From CAYWEM01 sp964457225 (lineage in GTDB: Bacteria > Acidobacteriota > Aminicenantia > UBA2199), in NCBI GenBank assembly GCA_964457225.1, contig CAYWEM010000007.1, positions 97,385 through 161,384 on the forward strand: DNA of 64,000 nucleotides, in the 5' to 3' direction. Position numbers and translations under genes: made by a program. Of this stretch, positions 24,664 through 34,187 are shown piece after piece (the stretch's first letter is position 1; every line of letters begins with the position of its first letter). The notes below the pieces were generated by a model. That model did not search any database. It was not told the origin of the DNA and worked only from the letters and a program-made list of their open reading frames with translations.

Positions 24664-25156
24664 AAACCTGGCCGTCTATCCGGGATCCTACGATCCACTG
24701 ACCAACGGCCATCTCGATATCATCAAGCGCGGGTTGGAGTTATTTGATCGCATCGTGGTGGTATTGCTGATCAATCCCCAGAAAAAATACCTGTTCACCA
24801 CCTCCGAGAGAATGGCCATGCTCGGTGAGGTGTTCGCCGCTGAACCCCGTATTGAAATCGATCATTACCAGGGCCTGCTGGTCGATTACCTGAGACGCAG
24901 GCGGATCATGACCGTGGTGCGCGGATTGCGGGCTATTTCTGATTTCGAAATTGAATTCCAGATGGCCCTGATGAACCGGAACATCGAGCCGGCCATGGAA
25001 ACGGTATTCCTGGTGCCCTCAATCAAATATTCATTTCTGAGTTCCAGGCTGGTCAAGGAAATATACCAGCTGGGCGGAGATGTCCGTTCACTGGTTCCGC
25101 AGGAAGTTCATAACAGGCTTGAGCAAAAATTCAGAACCGAAGAAGTGATTTCCTGA
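24653..25156 (+). CDS. coaD: Phosphopantetheine adenylyltransferase
   Basis: Adds AMP to 4'-phosphopantetheine, the penultimate step of coenzyme A synthesis. At 167 residues it is the usual size. The nucleotidyltransferase motif is YPGSYDPLTNGHLDII (T/H-x-G-H, about 8-23); RGLRAISDFEIEFQMALMN (about 92-110) and the C-terminal KYSFLSSRLVKEI are diagnostic of CoaD. ATG 24653 has GGAGG 5 bases upstream. It overlaps the preceding kinase-like gene by 11 bases. Confidence 0.96.
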   Translation: MKTENLAVYPGSYDPLTNGHLDIIKRGLELFDRIVVVLLINPQKKYLFTTSERMAMLGEVFAAEPRIEIDHYQGLLVDYLRRRRIMTVVRGLRAISDFEIEFQMALMNRNIEPAMETVFLVPSIKYSFLSSRLVKEIYQLGGDVRSLVPQEVHNRLEQKFRTEEVIS

Positions 25157-25209
25157 TCCATTTAGCTTCGACCCGGGATCAGAAAAAACACATGTTGCCT
25201 GCGGATTTC

Positions 25210-25238
25210 TTGACAAATTCAGGCTGATGTGCTAATTG
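25210..25238 (+). promoter_or_regulatory. Promoter of the HU-like gene
   Basis: -35 TTGACA (25210-25215), 17-base spacer, -10 TAATTG (25233-25238). Start near 25245 gives a 12-base leader that holds the GGAGG site. Confidence 0.7.
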
Positions 25239-25256
25239 CAGTTTTTGGAGGTGCCG

Positions 25257-25550
25257 ATGAACAAGAATCAGCTGGCCAAGGCCATGAGCGATTCCTTGCA
25301 GGTAAATCGCTACGAGGCCTATCAATTCATCGACCTGCTGCTTGAAACCATGATTGAGCGCCTCTTGAAAAAAGATAAGATAGTGCTGTCAAATTTCGGC
25401 ACCCTGAAGGCTGTGGTCAAGAAGAGTAAAAAGGTGATGAACCCCAACACCAGGGATATAATGGCCATTCCTTCTTACAGGGCGGTCAAGTTCGTTCCGG
25501 CGGAAAAGCTCAAGGACCTGGTTAACGGCAGGCAAAAAAAGAGCAAGTAA
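25257..25550 (+). CDS. HU/IHF family DNA-binding protein
   Basis: A 97-residue histone-like DNA-bending protein. It begins MNKNQLAKAMSDSLQVNR, like HU, with a central LSNFGTLKAVVKKSKKVMNP (DNA-arm region; HU consensus is GFGTF) and NPNTRDIMAIPSYRAVKFVP, where the arm proline of the usual R-N-P is reached at NPNTRD. The C-terminus ends in a basic NGRQKKSK tail. Its strong promoter and perfect TTGGAGGTG site imply high expression. ATG 25257 is chosen over the frame opening at 25236 because of that site. Confidence 0.92.
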   Translation: MNKNQLAKAMSDSLQVNRYEAYQFIDLLLETMIERLLKKDKIVLSNFGTLKAVVKKSKKVMNPNTRDIMAIPSYRAVKFVPAEKLKDLVNGRQKKSK

Positions 25551-25610
25551 GTCGGCTGTCCGGGCGATATTCTTTTTGCGGCCCGGTTTTCCGGGAGCGG
25601 GGCAGGATCA

Positions 25611-26723
25611 TTGATCGAGCGGGCGTCTGAAGCATTGATCAAAAAAACCGCCCTGCACCTGCTGGTACATCGTCATCCGGGAATCGTCCGCCGCTTGCGC
25701 CGCCTGAAAATCGAGCCCAACCTTTTACCGGAGTTGACCGAAGCTGAGCTGGCTGACATCGGTTGCCGGCCTGAAGAAATCAGCGACATCAGGAATTCCT
25801 ATCCCGAGTGCGGCCGGCTGGAATTGAAACAGGCCGCGCTGCACGGCGTCAGAGTGATTGCTTCCGATGATCCCGGTTTTCCTGAATTACTGCGCCGGAT
25901 TTACGATCCGCCGGGTATCATTTACGTGCTGGGAGATGCCGGATTGCTGGTCCGGGACAGCCTGGCCGTGGTCGGATCAAGGCGGGCCAGTTCTTATGGG
26001 TACCGGGTGCTGGAAGACCTGTTGCCCCCGATTTGTCACAGCGGGCTGGTTATCGTGTCCGGCATGGCTTTCGGGATTGACGCCCGTTCTCACCTCATCG
26101 CCCTCAGGGAACAGGGCAAAACCATCGGTGTAAACGCCGGCGGTCTGCTGAATCTTTATCCGGCCGGCAACCAGGGAATGATCAGGTCGATTGTCGCAAA
26201 GGGCGCGGTCGTTTCCGAGTTTCCCCTGGCCGTTGTGCCCAGGCCTTTTTACTTTCCGATCCGCAACCGGGTCATCGCCGGACTGACCCGGGCGGTTCTG
26301 GTGGTGGAAGCGGCTATGAAGAGCGGATCATTGATCACCGCCCGACTGGCACTGGAACAGAACCGGGAAGTACTGGCCGTCCCTGGTCCGATCAGTTCGC
26401 CCTTGAGTGCCGGCACCAATCGCCTCCTGCAGGAGGGAGCCAAGGTGATACTCGAAGCCGGGGACATACTCGAAGAATACGGCCTGACCTTGCCCGGGGT
26501 TTTTCACGGCTGCCAGGATCTGTCGCCCCGGGAAAGGCGCGTACTTGACTTGCTGGCCATAAATGAGGTAAAGAGTATTGACGACTTCGTGGAAGAACTC
26601 GGTTTGTCAACGCCTGAAACCATCGCCCTGTTGATGGGATTGTTGCTGAAAAACCTGGTGCTGGAAGAAGGCGGATCTTATAGAAGGAATGTCAATGCCT
26701 GTAAAAGACTTGATCGTTGTTGA
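25611..26723 (+). CDS. dprA: DNA processing protein DprA
   Basis: Loads RecA on incoming single-stranded DNA during natural transformation. A 370-residue protein with an N-terminal helix-hairpin-helix-like segment (about 10-70), the Rossmann DNA-binding domain (about 90-300: VVGSRRASSYGYR, SGMAFGIDARSHLIAL, LLNLYPAGNQ, EFPLAV, FPIRNRVIAGLTRAVLVVEA, SLITARLALEQNREVLAVPG) and a winged-helix C-terminal domain (about 305-360). The start is TTG 25611 after a GGGGCAGGA site. It is the first gene of the dprA-topA-trmFO-xer string and overlaps topA by 29 bases. Confidence 0.95.
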   Translation: MIERASEALIKKTALHLLVHRHPGIVRRLRRLKIEPNLLPELTEAELADIGCRPEEISDIRNSYPECGRLELKQAALHGVRVIASDDPGFPELLRRIYDPPGIIYVLGDAGLLVRDSLAVVGSRRASSYGYRVLEDLLPPICHSGLVIVSGMAFGIDARSHLIALREQGKTIGVNAGGLLNLYPAGNQGMIRSIVAKGAVVSEFPLAVVPRPFYFPIRNRVIAGLTRAVLVVEAAMKSGSLITARLALEQNREVLAVPGPISSPLSAGTNRLLQEGAKVILEAGDILEEYGLTLPGVFHGCQDLSPRERRVLDLLAINEVKSIDDFVEELGLSTPETIALLMGLLLKNLVLEEGGSYRRNVNACKRLDRC

Positions 26724-28800
26724 ATCGCCGGCGAAATCCCACACCATTTCCCGTTTTATCGGCCAGGATTTCCTGGTCGCCCATACCCTGGGCCACCTGC
26801 GCGACCTTAAAGCCAACATTCTCTCGATAGACGTCGAAAACGGGTACAAACCTTACTACGAGGAAATCGAGGCCAAGAAGAAAGTAATAGCCGAATTGCG
26901 CAAGCTGGCCGCCCGGGCCGGGCGTGTTCTGATCGCTTCGGACCATGACCGGGAAGGTGAGGCCATCGCTTTTCACCTGCAGGAAATACTTAAAAAAACC
27001 AACCCGAACATTTTCCGCATCATTTTCAATGAGATCACCCGGAATTCCATCATCGCCGCCCTGGAAAATCCCATGGCCATTGACCAGGACAAGGTGAATT
27101 CACAGCAGATGCGCCGCCTGCTCGACCGCCTGGCCGGATACAAGATCAGCCCGCTGCTGCAAAGAAAAATCGGCGGCCCCCTGTCAGCCGGCCGGGTGCA
27201 ATCCATTGCCCTGAAGATCATCGTCGAGCGTGAAAAAGAAATCAGGGCCTTTCAGCCGGAGGAATACTGGACCGTGCAGGCCTTGCTTTCCGGGTCGGTC
27301 CCCCCTCCCTTCAACTGCAAGCTGGAAAAAATCGCGGGCAAAGCGGCCAAAATTCAGAACGAAAACGACTGCCTGGCCATAGTTGAATCCCTGGGGCAAA
27401 ACGATTACCTGCTCCAGGAAATAAAGAAGCGTCTGAAGAAAAAAGCGGCTCCGCCGCCCCTGATTACTTCCACCCTGCAACAGGAAGCATTCCGGCGCTT
27501 CAAGATGCCGGTCAAGAAAACCATGCAGCTGGCTCAGCAACTGTACGAGGGAATTGACCTGGGCAATGGTGAAATCACCGGCCTGATCACCTACATGCGC
27601 ACCGACTCGGTGCGGCTGTCCGAGGATGCCTGCCGGGAGGCCAGGGAATGGATCAGCCGGCATCACGGACCGGATCACCTGCCGCAGAAGCCGAATGTTT
27701 TCCGCTCCAAGGGAAAAATCCAGGATGCCCACGAAGCCATCAGGCCGACTGTGCCCCTGCATGAACCGGCTTCGCTGAAAGGCAGACTCAGTCCCCAGCA
27801 GGCTAAAATTTACGAGCTGATCTGGAACCGCTTCATGGCTTCTCAGATGAAGGAAGCCGAGATCGAGGAAGTCGTCTTCCAGGTCGTCAACGGTCCTCAC
27901 TTGCTGACGGCCAAGGGCGAAAGGCTGCGTTTCCCCGGCTTTCTGGCCGTATTGCCCCAGGCCGGCGAGGATGTACTATTGCCGCCCCTGGCCCAGGGAG
28001 AGGTGCTGAAACTGGAAAACCTTGAAAGCAAGCAGAATTTTACCGCTCCCCCGTCCCGATACAGTGAAGCAGGCCTGGTCAAGATACTTGAGGAAAAAGG
28101 CATCGGCCGGCCTTCTACTTACGCCACCATTATCGACACCTTAAACAAGAGAGCCTACGTGATCCAGGAAGATAAGAGATTCATGCCCACCGCCCTGGGT
28201 GAAACGGTAAGCGATTTTCTGGACAGTAATTTCCGGGACCTGCTCGATTACCAGTTCACAGCCAAACTGGAGCAACAATTGGACCAGGTGGCGGACGGTG
28301 CCCTGGACTGGGTCAGCGGCATAGACGATTTTTACAGGAAACTGGAAAACGACCTGTCGCGGGTGAATAAAAGTGAAAAAATGCAGTTGTTGACCGGGAA
28401 AAAATGCCCCTTGTGCGGACTGGAACTGGTAAGGAAGTATTCCATGAAGACCAGGGGCTGGTTTATCGGTTGTTCCGGTTATCCCGACTGCCGCCACGTG
28501 GAGAAAAGTTCTGAACTGGAGGGCGGTGAAGTGCCGCCGGACGAACCCCTCGATCGTACTTGTCCCCAATGCTCCAGTCCGTTGATTAAAAGGTTTTCAC
28601 GCAAAACCAGGGCTTTTTTCATCGGTTGTTCAGCTTATCCCAAATGTCGGTACATAGACCAGGAAAGCCCGGAACTGGGAGTTTGCCCTGATTGCGGCAA
28701 AGCACTGCAAAAGAGATATTCCCGTAAAACCCGGCGCTTTTTTGTCAGCTGTTCCGGCTATCCTGACTGCACTTACGTGGAACGCAAAAAAAACAAATGA
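26695..28800 (+). CDS. topA: DNA topoisomerase I
   Basis: A 701-residue type IA topoisomerase that relaxes negative supercoils. Toprim domain at about 1-120 (LIVVESPAKSHTI, SDHDREGEAIAFHL with the acidic DxD-type site); the active tyrosine is in GLITYMRTDS (about residue 299); then HEAIRPT and GIGRPSTYATII. Three C-terminal zinc ribbons (about 565, 622 and 663 onward) each carry paired cysteines, e.g. CPLCG and CSGYPDC. ATG 26695 is preferred to 26689 for its spacing to AGAAGGA. It overlaps dprA by 29 bases and trmFO by 4. Confidence 0.97.
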   Translation: MPVKDLIVVESPAKSHTISRFIGQDFLVAHTLGHLRDLKANILSIDVENGYKPYYEEIEAKKKVIAELRKLAARAGRVLIASDHDREGEAIAFHLQEILKKTNPNIFRIIFNEITRNSIIAALENPMAIDQDKVNSQQMRRLLDRLAGYKISPLLQRKIGGPLSAGRVQSIALKIIVEREKEIRAFQPEEYWTVQALLSGSVPPPFNCKLEKIAGKAAKIQNENDCLAIVESLGQNDYLLQEIKKRLKKKAAPPPLITSTLQQEAFRRFKMPVKKTMQLAQQLYEGIDLGNGEITGLITYMRTDSVRLSEDACREAREWISRHHGPDHLPQKPNVFRSKGKIQDAHEAIRPTVPLHEPASLKGRLSPQQAKIYELIWNRFMASQMKEAEIEEVVFQVVNGPHLLTAKGERLRFPGFLAVLPQAGEDVLLPPLAQGEVLKLENLESKQNFTAPPSRYSEAGLVKILEEKGIGRPSTYATIIDTLNKRAYVIQEDKRFMPTALGETVSDFLDSNFRDLLDYQFTAKLEQQLDQVADGALDWVSGIDDFYRKLENDLSRVNKSEKMQLLTGKKCPLCGLELVRKYSMKTRGWFIGCSGYPDCRHVEKSSELEGGEVPPDEPLDRTCPQCSSPLIKRFSRKTRAFFIGCSAYPKCRYIDQESPELGVCPDCGKALQKRYSRKTRRFFVSCSGYPDCTYVERKKNK

Positions 28801-30107
28801 AAAGAGTGCGGGTCATCGGGGGCGGCCTGGCCGGTGTTGAAGCCGCCTGGCAGCTGGCGGTACGAGGCCTTGACGTTGATCTCTACGAAATGCGCCCCCT
28901 GGTTCAGACTCCGGTTCATGAAACCGGCCTGCTGGCGGAAATGGTCTGTTCAAATTCCCTCGGTGCGGGCGAGTTGCATTCCGCCGCCGGATTGCTCAAG
29001 GAAGAACTGCGCCTGCTCGGTTCGATTGTCCTGGAGCAGGCTGCTCTCTGCCGGGTTCCAGCCGGAAACAGCTTTTCAGTGGATCGCCTGCGCCTGGCCG
29101 AACTGCTGACTGAAAAAATCAGCGGTATGCCAGGAGTGCGATTAATCAGGGAGGAAGTCAGGGAATTGCCTGCCGGAGAAACCGTGATTCTGGCCAGCGG
29201 CCCCCTGACCAGCCCGGACCTGGCCCGCTCCATCAGCCGCCTGACCATGCGCCGCAACCTGTTCTTCTTCGATGCCACCAGCCCCATAGTCAGGGCGGAG
29301 ACGATAGACCAGGAAAGCATGTTCCGGGCTTCCCGCTATGAAAAAGGACCGGCCGACTTCCTGAACATCGCCCTGGACAAGCAGGTTTACCTGGATTTTG
29401 TTTCGGCCCTGACCGCCGCTGAAACGTTGCCGGTCAAGGATTTTGAAAACGACCGTCTCTTCGAGGCCTGCCTGCCGGTTGAAGAGATCGCCCGCCGCGG
29501 AGAAATGACCCTGGCCTTCGGGCCGTTGAAGCCGGTTGGTTTTAATGACCCCAGGGACGGATCACGGCCTTTCGCGGTGGTGCAGCTGCGCCAGGATGAC
29601 CTGAACAAGGATTTCTACCAGCTGGTCGGTTTTCAGACCCGTTTGAAATGGCCTGAACAGAAGAGGGTTTTCCGCATGTTGCCCGGCCTGGAAAATGCTG
29701 AGTTCGAAAGGTTCGGCCGCATGCACCGCAACACCTATGTCAATGCCCCGCTGATCATCGATGACCTGCTGCGTTGCCGCCTGCGTTCATCTGTTCGTTT
29801 CTGCGGCCAGCTTTCCGGAGTGGAAGGTTACCTGGAATCAATCGCCACCGGACTGGCCTGCGGTATCTTCACGGCCCTGGAATTGCAGGGGCTTGAGCCA
29901 CAGCCCATGCCCCGGACCGGCGCGCTGGGCAGCTTGATTCACACGATCTGCAATTCAGGCTGGCAGGATTTTAAACCCACCAAGTTCAGTTTCGGTTTGT
30001 TGCCAGACCTGCCTGAAAAGATCCGGGATAAAAAGGAACGCAAGGAAAATCAGGCCGACCTGGCCCTGGAAAGCATGCGCCAATGGAGCACGAAGCAGGT
30101 CATTTGA
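28797..30107 (+). CDS. trmFO: Methylenetetrahydrofolate-tRNA-(uracil-5-)-methyltransferase TrmFO
   Basis: Makes ribothymidine at position 54 of tRNAs using methylenetetrahydrofolate and FAD. The 436 residues begin with the FAD-binding RVIGGGLAGVEAAWQLA, continue with YEMRPLVQTPVH, EMVCSNSLGAGELHSAAG (the catalytic-cysteine region) and end with the TGALGSLIHTI signature near 380. It is the usual neighbour of topA and xer genes in Gram-positives and many deep lineages. It is translationally coupled to topA (ATGA). Confidence 0.96.
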   Translation: MKRVRVIGGGLAGVEAAWQLAVRGLDVDLYEMRPLVQTPVHETGLLAEMVCSNSLGAGELHSAAGLLKEELRLLGSIVLEQAALCRVPAGNSFSVDRLRLAELLTEKISGMPGVRLIREEVRELPAGETVILASGPLTSPDLARSISRLTMRRNLFFFDATSPIVRAETIDQESMFRASRYEKGPADFLNIALDKQVYLDFVSALTAAETLPVKDFENDRLFEACLPVEEIARRGEMTLAFGPLKPVGFNDPRDGSRPFAVVQLRQDDLNKDFYQLVGFQTRLKWPEQKRVFRMLPGLENAEFERFGRMHRNTYVNAPLIIDDLLRCRLRSSVRFCGQLSGVEGYLESIATGLACGIFTALELQGLEPQPMPRTGALGSLIHTICNSGWQDFKPTKFSFGLLPDLPEKIRDKKERKENQADLALESMRQWSTKQVI

Positions 30108-30976
30108 AAAACTACCTGCGCTTCCTGGCGGAAACCAGGGGCCTGGCCGACAATACCGTCAAGGCTTACCGCCAGGATATACAACAGTTCATAGATTATT
30201 TCCGGGAAAAGAAGTTTCCCGTTGACCGCAATCACATCAGGACTTTCATGAGCTTCCGCTTTCAGCAGTCAGGCAACAAGCGCACCCTGGCCCGCAAGAT
30301 TTACGCCGTGAAATCTTTTTACCGCTACCTGAAAGACCGGGGGGTTATTGAAAGCGATCCCTTCCAGGGGATAGGCGCGCCCAAGCAGGATAAAATCCTG
30401 CCCGCGGTTTTGAGTGAAAAGGAACTGGCGGTCTTCCTGGACGCCCTGCCCGAGGAGAATTGCTGGCAGGCCAGGAACAAGGCCATGTTCGAATTTGCCT
30501 ATGCCACAGGTTTACGGGTTTCCGAGCTGACCGGGGTCAAAAAGCAGGACCTGGATTATGCCGAAAGGCTGGTCAGGGTGCTGGGCAAGGGGCGAAAGGA
30601 GAGAATCGTTCCGTTCACCGCCAGGGCCCGTGATGCCTTGCTCCGCTACCGGGGAAAACTTGAAAACGCATTGCCGGAGCCCGGGGAATTCATCTTCGTC
30701 AATCGTCGCGGCGGCCGCCTGAGCGACCGATCGGTTGAGCGCATCCTGGCCGCATCATTCCTGGATCTGGCCGGATCGCAGAAAAGAGTGCATCCCCACC
30801 TGCTGCGCCATTCTTTCGCCACCCACCTGCTGCGCCGCGGAGCCAATCTCAGGGTGATCCAGGAATTGCTGGGGCATGCCAACCTGGCTACAACTGAAAA
30901 GTACACCACCCTTGATTACAACGACCTGCTTGAAGTTTACGGCCGCTTTCATCCGCGTGCCGGGGGAGAGGAATGA
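30083..30976 (+). CDS. Tyrosine recombinase XerC/XerD family
   Basis: A 297-residue site-specific recombinase, probably resolving chromosome dimers at dif. The N-terminal SAM-like domain (about 8-90: ETRGLADNTVKAYRQDI) precedes the catalytic domain with all conserved residues: R in ATGLRVSELT, HLLRHSFATHLL (H-x-x-R), GHANLATTEKY (H and nucleophile Tyr in YTTLD). XerC versus XerD cannot be decided. ATG 30083 overlaps trmFO by 25 bases; TTG 30104, with a TTGA overlap and AGG upstream, is an equally plausible start that would give the usual family length. Confidence 0.93.
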   Translation: MEHEAGHLKNYLRFLAETRGLADNTVKAYRQDIQQFIDYFREKKFPVDRNHIRTFMSFRFQQSGNKRTLARKIYAVKSFYRYLKDRGVIESDPFQGIGAPKQDKILPAVLSEKELAVFLDALPEENCWQARNKAMFEFAYATGLRVSELTGVKKQDLDYAERLVRVLGKGRKERIVPFTARARDALLRYRGKLENALPEPGEFIFVNRRGGRLSDRSVERILAASFLDLAGSQKRVHPHLLRHSFATHLLRRGANLRVIQELLGHANLATTEKYTTLDYNDLLEVYGRFHPRAGGEE

Positions 30977-31917
30977 AAAGCTGGCTCAGTATTTTGTTGA
31001 GAACCATCTTCGGTCTGGCACTGTTGTTTTACCTGATTTTTTTTGTGGCTGAACCGTCGCGCATCTTCGAAATCCTGAAATCCTCATCACTGCCGCTGGT
31101 TGCCCTGGCCCTGTCCTTGAACATAGTGGGACTGGTCGTATCAGCGCTGCGCTGGAAACTGCTGCTTGACGAACAGGGGAAATCGTTTTCAGTAAAATTT
31201 CTCCTGGGTTCCTACCTGGTCGGCACCTTTTTCAACCATTTCCTGCCGACCCGATTCGGCGGAGACTTGTTGCGCATGAACGATACCAGGTCAGTTCCCG
31301 GAGGTCGGGCCGGCGCGGCCGGGGTGGTGGCCGCCGAGAGAATGAGCGGTATCCTGGCCCTGTTGGTTTTCGCCCTGATAGCAGCCCTGGCCAGGATTTC
31401 ATTCGTCAGCGCCATTCCGGTGATCTGGGTGGCCCTGGCCGTTTCCCTGGCCGGCATCCTTGCCGTCACCGCCTTGTGGCTGATGATTCCGCCCGGCTTC
31501 TTCGCCGCCCGCCGCCCGGCTTCAGCCCTGCTGCAGAAAGTTTTCCGCCAGATCGATTCCTTTCACCTGACCATTCAGAATTTAATGGCCAAAAAAAATG
31601 TCTTGACCAAACTTATGCTGGGAGCCTTTATTCTGCAACTGAACGTAGTAACTCATTATTTTGTGGTCGGCCGGGCTATAGGCCTTGCTTCCATTCCATT
31701 TTTCGATTACTTTTTCATCATACTTATTCTGACTTTTGTTCTCAGTGTGCCTGTTTCCATAAACGGCATCGGAGTGCGTGATCTGACCATGCTGCAGATG
31801 ATGGCTGTTTACAGCTATTCTCCGGCTCATGCCATTACTTTCTCTTTTCTTGATTTCAGCTTGAACCTTCTGTTGGGCTTGGTCGGCGGCCTGGTCTACC
31901 TTTTCAGAAAGAAATGA
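30973..31917 (+). CDS. YbhN/LPG synthase-TM family membrane protein
   Basis: A 314-residue polytopic membrane protein of the UPF0104/lysylphosphatidylglycerol synthase TM (PF03706) family. About eight hydrophobic helices; the diagnostic RFGGDLLRMND and AAERMSGILALLVFALIAALA lie at about 95-140, and SINGIGVRDLTMLQMMA at about 258-274. Members without the soluble transferase domain, as here, are putative lipid flippases or transporters. It overlaps both its neighbours by 4 bases, between the recombinase and an envelope gene trio. Confidence 0.85.
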   Translation: MKSWLSILLRTIFGLALLFYLIFFVAEPSRIFEILKSSSLPLVALALSLNIVGLVVSALRWKLLLDEQGKSFSVKFLLGSYLVGTFFNHFLPTRFGGDLLRMNDTRSVPGGRAGAAGVVAAERMSGILALLVFALIAALARISFVSAIPVIWVALAVSLAGILAVTALWLMIPPGFFAARRPASALLQKVFRQIDSFHLTIQNLMAKKNVLTKLMLGAFILQLNVVTHYFVVGRAIGLASIPFFDYFFIILILTFVLSVPVSINGIGVRDLTMLQMMAVYSYSPAHAITFSFLDFSLNLLLGLVGGLVYLFRKK

Positions 31918-33032
31918 AGCCGGTGCTGGTGTTTACCCTGATCCTGCTGGCGGTCCTGCTGCCGGCTACCGACCGGGAAGACCGCCTGCAGGAACTGAGC
32001 CGCCAGATGGCCGAGCTGGAAAAGGCCATTGAGCGCCTGCAAGCGGAAAAAAAGGGGATCCTTGACGAAGTCCAGGTCATAGAACTGGAGCATGAAAGAG
32101 AAAACATGGCCTGGCAAAAGATGGAATTGGGTCTGAAAGCCCTGCGTGCTGAAATAAAAAAAAAACAGGAGCAAATCTCTGAGCTCGAAGTCCGGATAGA
32201 AGCCGGCCGGGAAAAACTGGCGACCCTGATGCGAGTTCTTTACAAGTCCGGCAGTACCAGGCACCTGCGCATGATATTCTCGGTTGATCAACTGGACCAG
32301 CTTTTCCGCAATTACCGATATTTTTCCCTGCTGATCAGCGGAGGTGAACAGGAGATTGCCGCTTTCCGCCGGGATTTGCTTGAACTGGCTGAGTTGAACA
32401 GCACCTTGCAGTCCGTCCTGGAGCAGGAGGCCGCAGCCGCGGCCGGGCAGCGTGAAAAAGTGGTCCGCATAGCTGCCTTGAAGAACGAAAAGCTCAGTTT
32501 TCTGAGGCGGATCGACCGGCAGCGGGACAGCCATCTGCGCCTGCTGGAAGAAAAAAAGGGTGAGAGCGAAAGGCTTTCCGGAGTTCTGCAACGCGGATTC
32601 CCGCAGAGCCGGATGGAAAGCATGGCCGTCGGAGAATTACGCGGTCGCCTGGACTGGCCCCTGCAGGGAGAAATAACCAGCCGTTTCGGGCGCGAGAGGA
32701 ATGTCCGCTTCAACACCTATACCATCAACAACGGCATCCAGATCAAGCCGCGCCGCGCTGATGAAATCAGGGCGGTTTACGACGGGGAAGTGGTTTTTTC
32801 CGATTACTTCCGCGGCTACGGCAGGTTGCTCATCATTCAGCATGCCAGGAATTTTCACACTCTTTACGGTCATTGCGACAAACTCCTGGCGGCCAAGGGC
32901 GAGCGGGTGAGTCGCGGGCAGGTGATCGCCATGGCCGGTTCTTCGGGTTCGGTCACGGAAAAAAACCTGTATTTCGAGCTGAGAGTAGACCTCAAGCCTG
33001 AAAACCCCTTGCAATGGCTCAGGAAGAGATGA
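31914..33032 (+). CDS. EnvC-like murein hydrolase activator with degenerate LytM domain
   Basis: A 372-residue periplasmic protein: signal peptide (about 1-19), a long coiled coil (about 22-225) and a C-terminal LytM/M23-type domain (about 245-370). The metal ligands of active M23 peptidases are replaced: the HxGIDI motif reads NNGIQIK and the final HLHFE reads NLYFE, with only LYGHCDKL retained. That pattern matches EnvC, which activates amidases at the septum rather than cutting peptidoglycan itself. It overlaps the upstream membrane gene by 4 bases and is followed after 42 bases by the S41-like gene. Confidence 0.88.
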   Translation: MKPVLVFTLILLAVLLPATDREDRLQELSRQMAELEKAIERLQAEKKGILDEVQVIELEHERENMAWQKMELGLKALRAEIKKKQEQISELEVRIEAGREKLATLMRVLYKSGSTRHLRMIFSVDQLDQLFRNYRYFSLLISGGEQEIAAFRRDLLELAELNSTLQSVLEQEAAAAAGQREKVVRIAALKNEKLSFLRRIDRQRDSHLRLLEEKKGESERLSGVLQRGFPQSRMESMAVGELRGRLDWPLQGEITSRFGRERNVRFNTYTINNGIQIKPRRADEIRAVYDGEVVFSDYFRGYGRLLIIQHARNFHTLYGHCDKLLAAKGERVSRGQVIAMAGSSGSVTEKNLYFELRVDLKPENPLQWLRKR

Positions 33033-33074
33033 TAAAATGACATCCGCGGCTGATAATTCCGGCCTGCCGGCCTC

Positions 33075-34187
33075 ATGAACAGACTGTCCAAATACTTGCT
33101 CGTTGCGGCCCTGGTTTTACTGCTGATCCTGCTGGCGGTCGGCGGACGCCAGCGCCGGGGCCTTTTGCTGAACGACAGGGCCGACCGGCATCTCAAACTC
33201 TTTTCCGAGGTGCTGACCCTGGTTGACAAGGAATACGTCGATCCACTCGATCCGGGGGCAATCGTCAGCGGCGCTTTCAGCGGTTTGCTCTCTTCACTGG
33301 ACCGGGTTTCCGCCTATCTTCCGCCTGAGTACCTGTCTCTATACAAACTGCGTCAAGCCCGCCAGGCATTTGATACCGGGATCCGCGGCCTGAAACGGGG
33401 GAATTCCTTCATGATCACCTGGCTGCAGCCTGGTTCTCCGGCCGAGGCGGCTGGTCTGCAGCGTGGAGACCTGATCCGCCCGGCCGCCGATAAACCCGAT
33501 TTCGCCCTTTCGCGCTGGACCATGCAGTTGAGCATGTTTTCCGATCGCCGGGAAGAACTCGAATTCATGCTAATTCCCGTCGACGGCACCGGCCGCAGAC
33601 TGGTCAGGGTCGGTACGGAGCAATCCGGACCTTCCGCCCTGGTCGATGTTTTACAGCCGGGTCGATTCCAGGTCAGCCTGCGTCGCATAGACGATGAAGC
33701 CGTACAGATTCTGAGCCGGGAGTTGCCGGGGGATGGTTCTTTTTCCCTGCTGCTGGACCTGCGCGGCTGCCAGGATGGTGATCCGCGGGCTCTGGTTCCC
33801 CTGGGACGGCTTCTTTTCCCCCTTCCCCTGCAGCTGGAATTGCTTGAAAAGGGATCAACCCGGCAAATTCTCCTGGGAGAAAAAAAGCGATTTTCCCGGC
33901 CCACCCTGGTGTTGATCGATCAATCAACCCTGATGGAAGGGGAATTGCTGGCTGCCTTGCTGCAGAGAGCCGGCGCTTTGGTGGTCGGCCGCCCCAGCCC
34001 GGGGATCGTAGCCGCCCGGAATCTGTTCGAATTTCCCGCCGCTGACGGCCTCATCCTGGCCGCTGGCTTTTATCGGCTTGAAGGGGAGGAACTGCATGCC
34101 CGAGGTGTTAAACCGGACAGGTCGATACCCGAAAATGAAATGTCGACGGTTGCGGCCCGGCTGGATGAACTGCTGGCCGGTGAATGA
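33075..34187 (+). CDS. S41 (Ctp-like) peptidase homologue lacking catalytic residues
   Basis: A 370-residue envelope protein: signal anchor (about 6-24), an N-terminal helical cap (LTLVDKEYVDPLDPGAIVSG, LSSLDRVSAYL), a PDZ domain (about 95-180; WLQPGSPAEAAGLQRGDLI) and an S41 core. The core region equivalent to VDxGSASASEI reads IDQSTLMEGEL and the one holding the catalytic lysine (GEKTFGKG) reads GRPSPGIV, so both Ser and Lys are missing; the end GVKPD is normal. It is probably a non-catalytic scaffold. It lies between envC-like and yibQ-like genes. Confidence 0.85.
   Translation: MNRLSKYLLVAALVLLLILLAVGGRQRRGLLLNDRADRHLKLFSEVLTLVDKEYVDPLDPGAIVSGAFSGLLSSLDRVSAYLPPEYLSLYKLRQARQAFDTGIRGLKRGNSFMITWLQPGSPAEAAGLQRGDLIRPAADKPDFALSRWTMQLSMFSDRREELEFMLIPVDGTGRRLVRVGTEQSGPSALVDVLQPGRFQVSLRRIDDEAVQILSRELPGDGSFSLLLDLRGCQDGDPRALVPLGRLLFPLPLQLELLEKGSTRQILLGEKKRFSRPTLVLIDQSTLMEGELLAALLQRAGALVVGRPSPGIVAARNLFEFPAADGLILAAGFYRLEGEELHARGVKPDRSIPENEMSTVAARLDELLAGE

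Noticed and set aside
25581..25600. CCCGG-TTTT-CCGGG hairpin after the HU-like gene as a terminator
   Set aside because: The stem is 5 bp and no T-run follows it.
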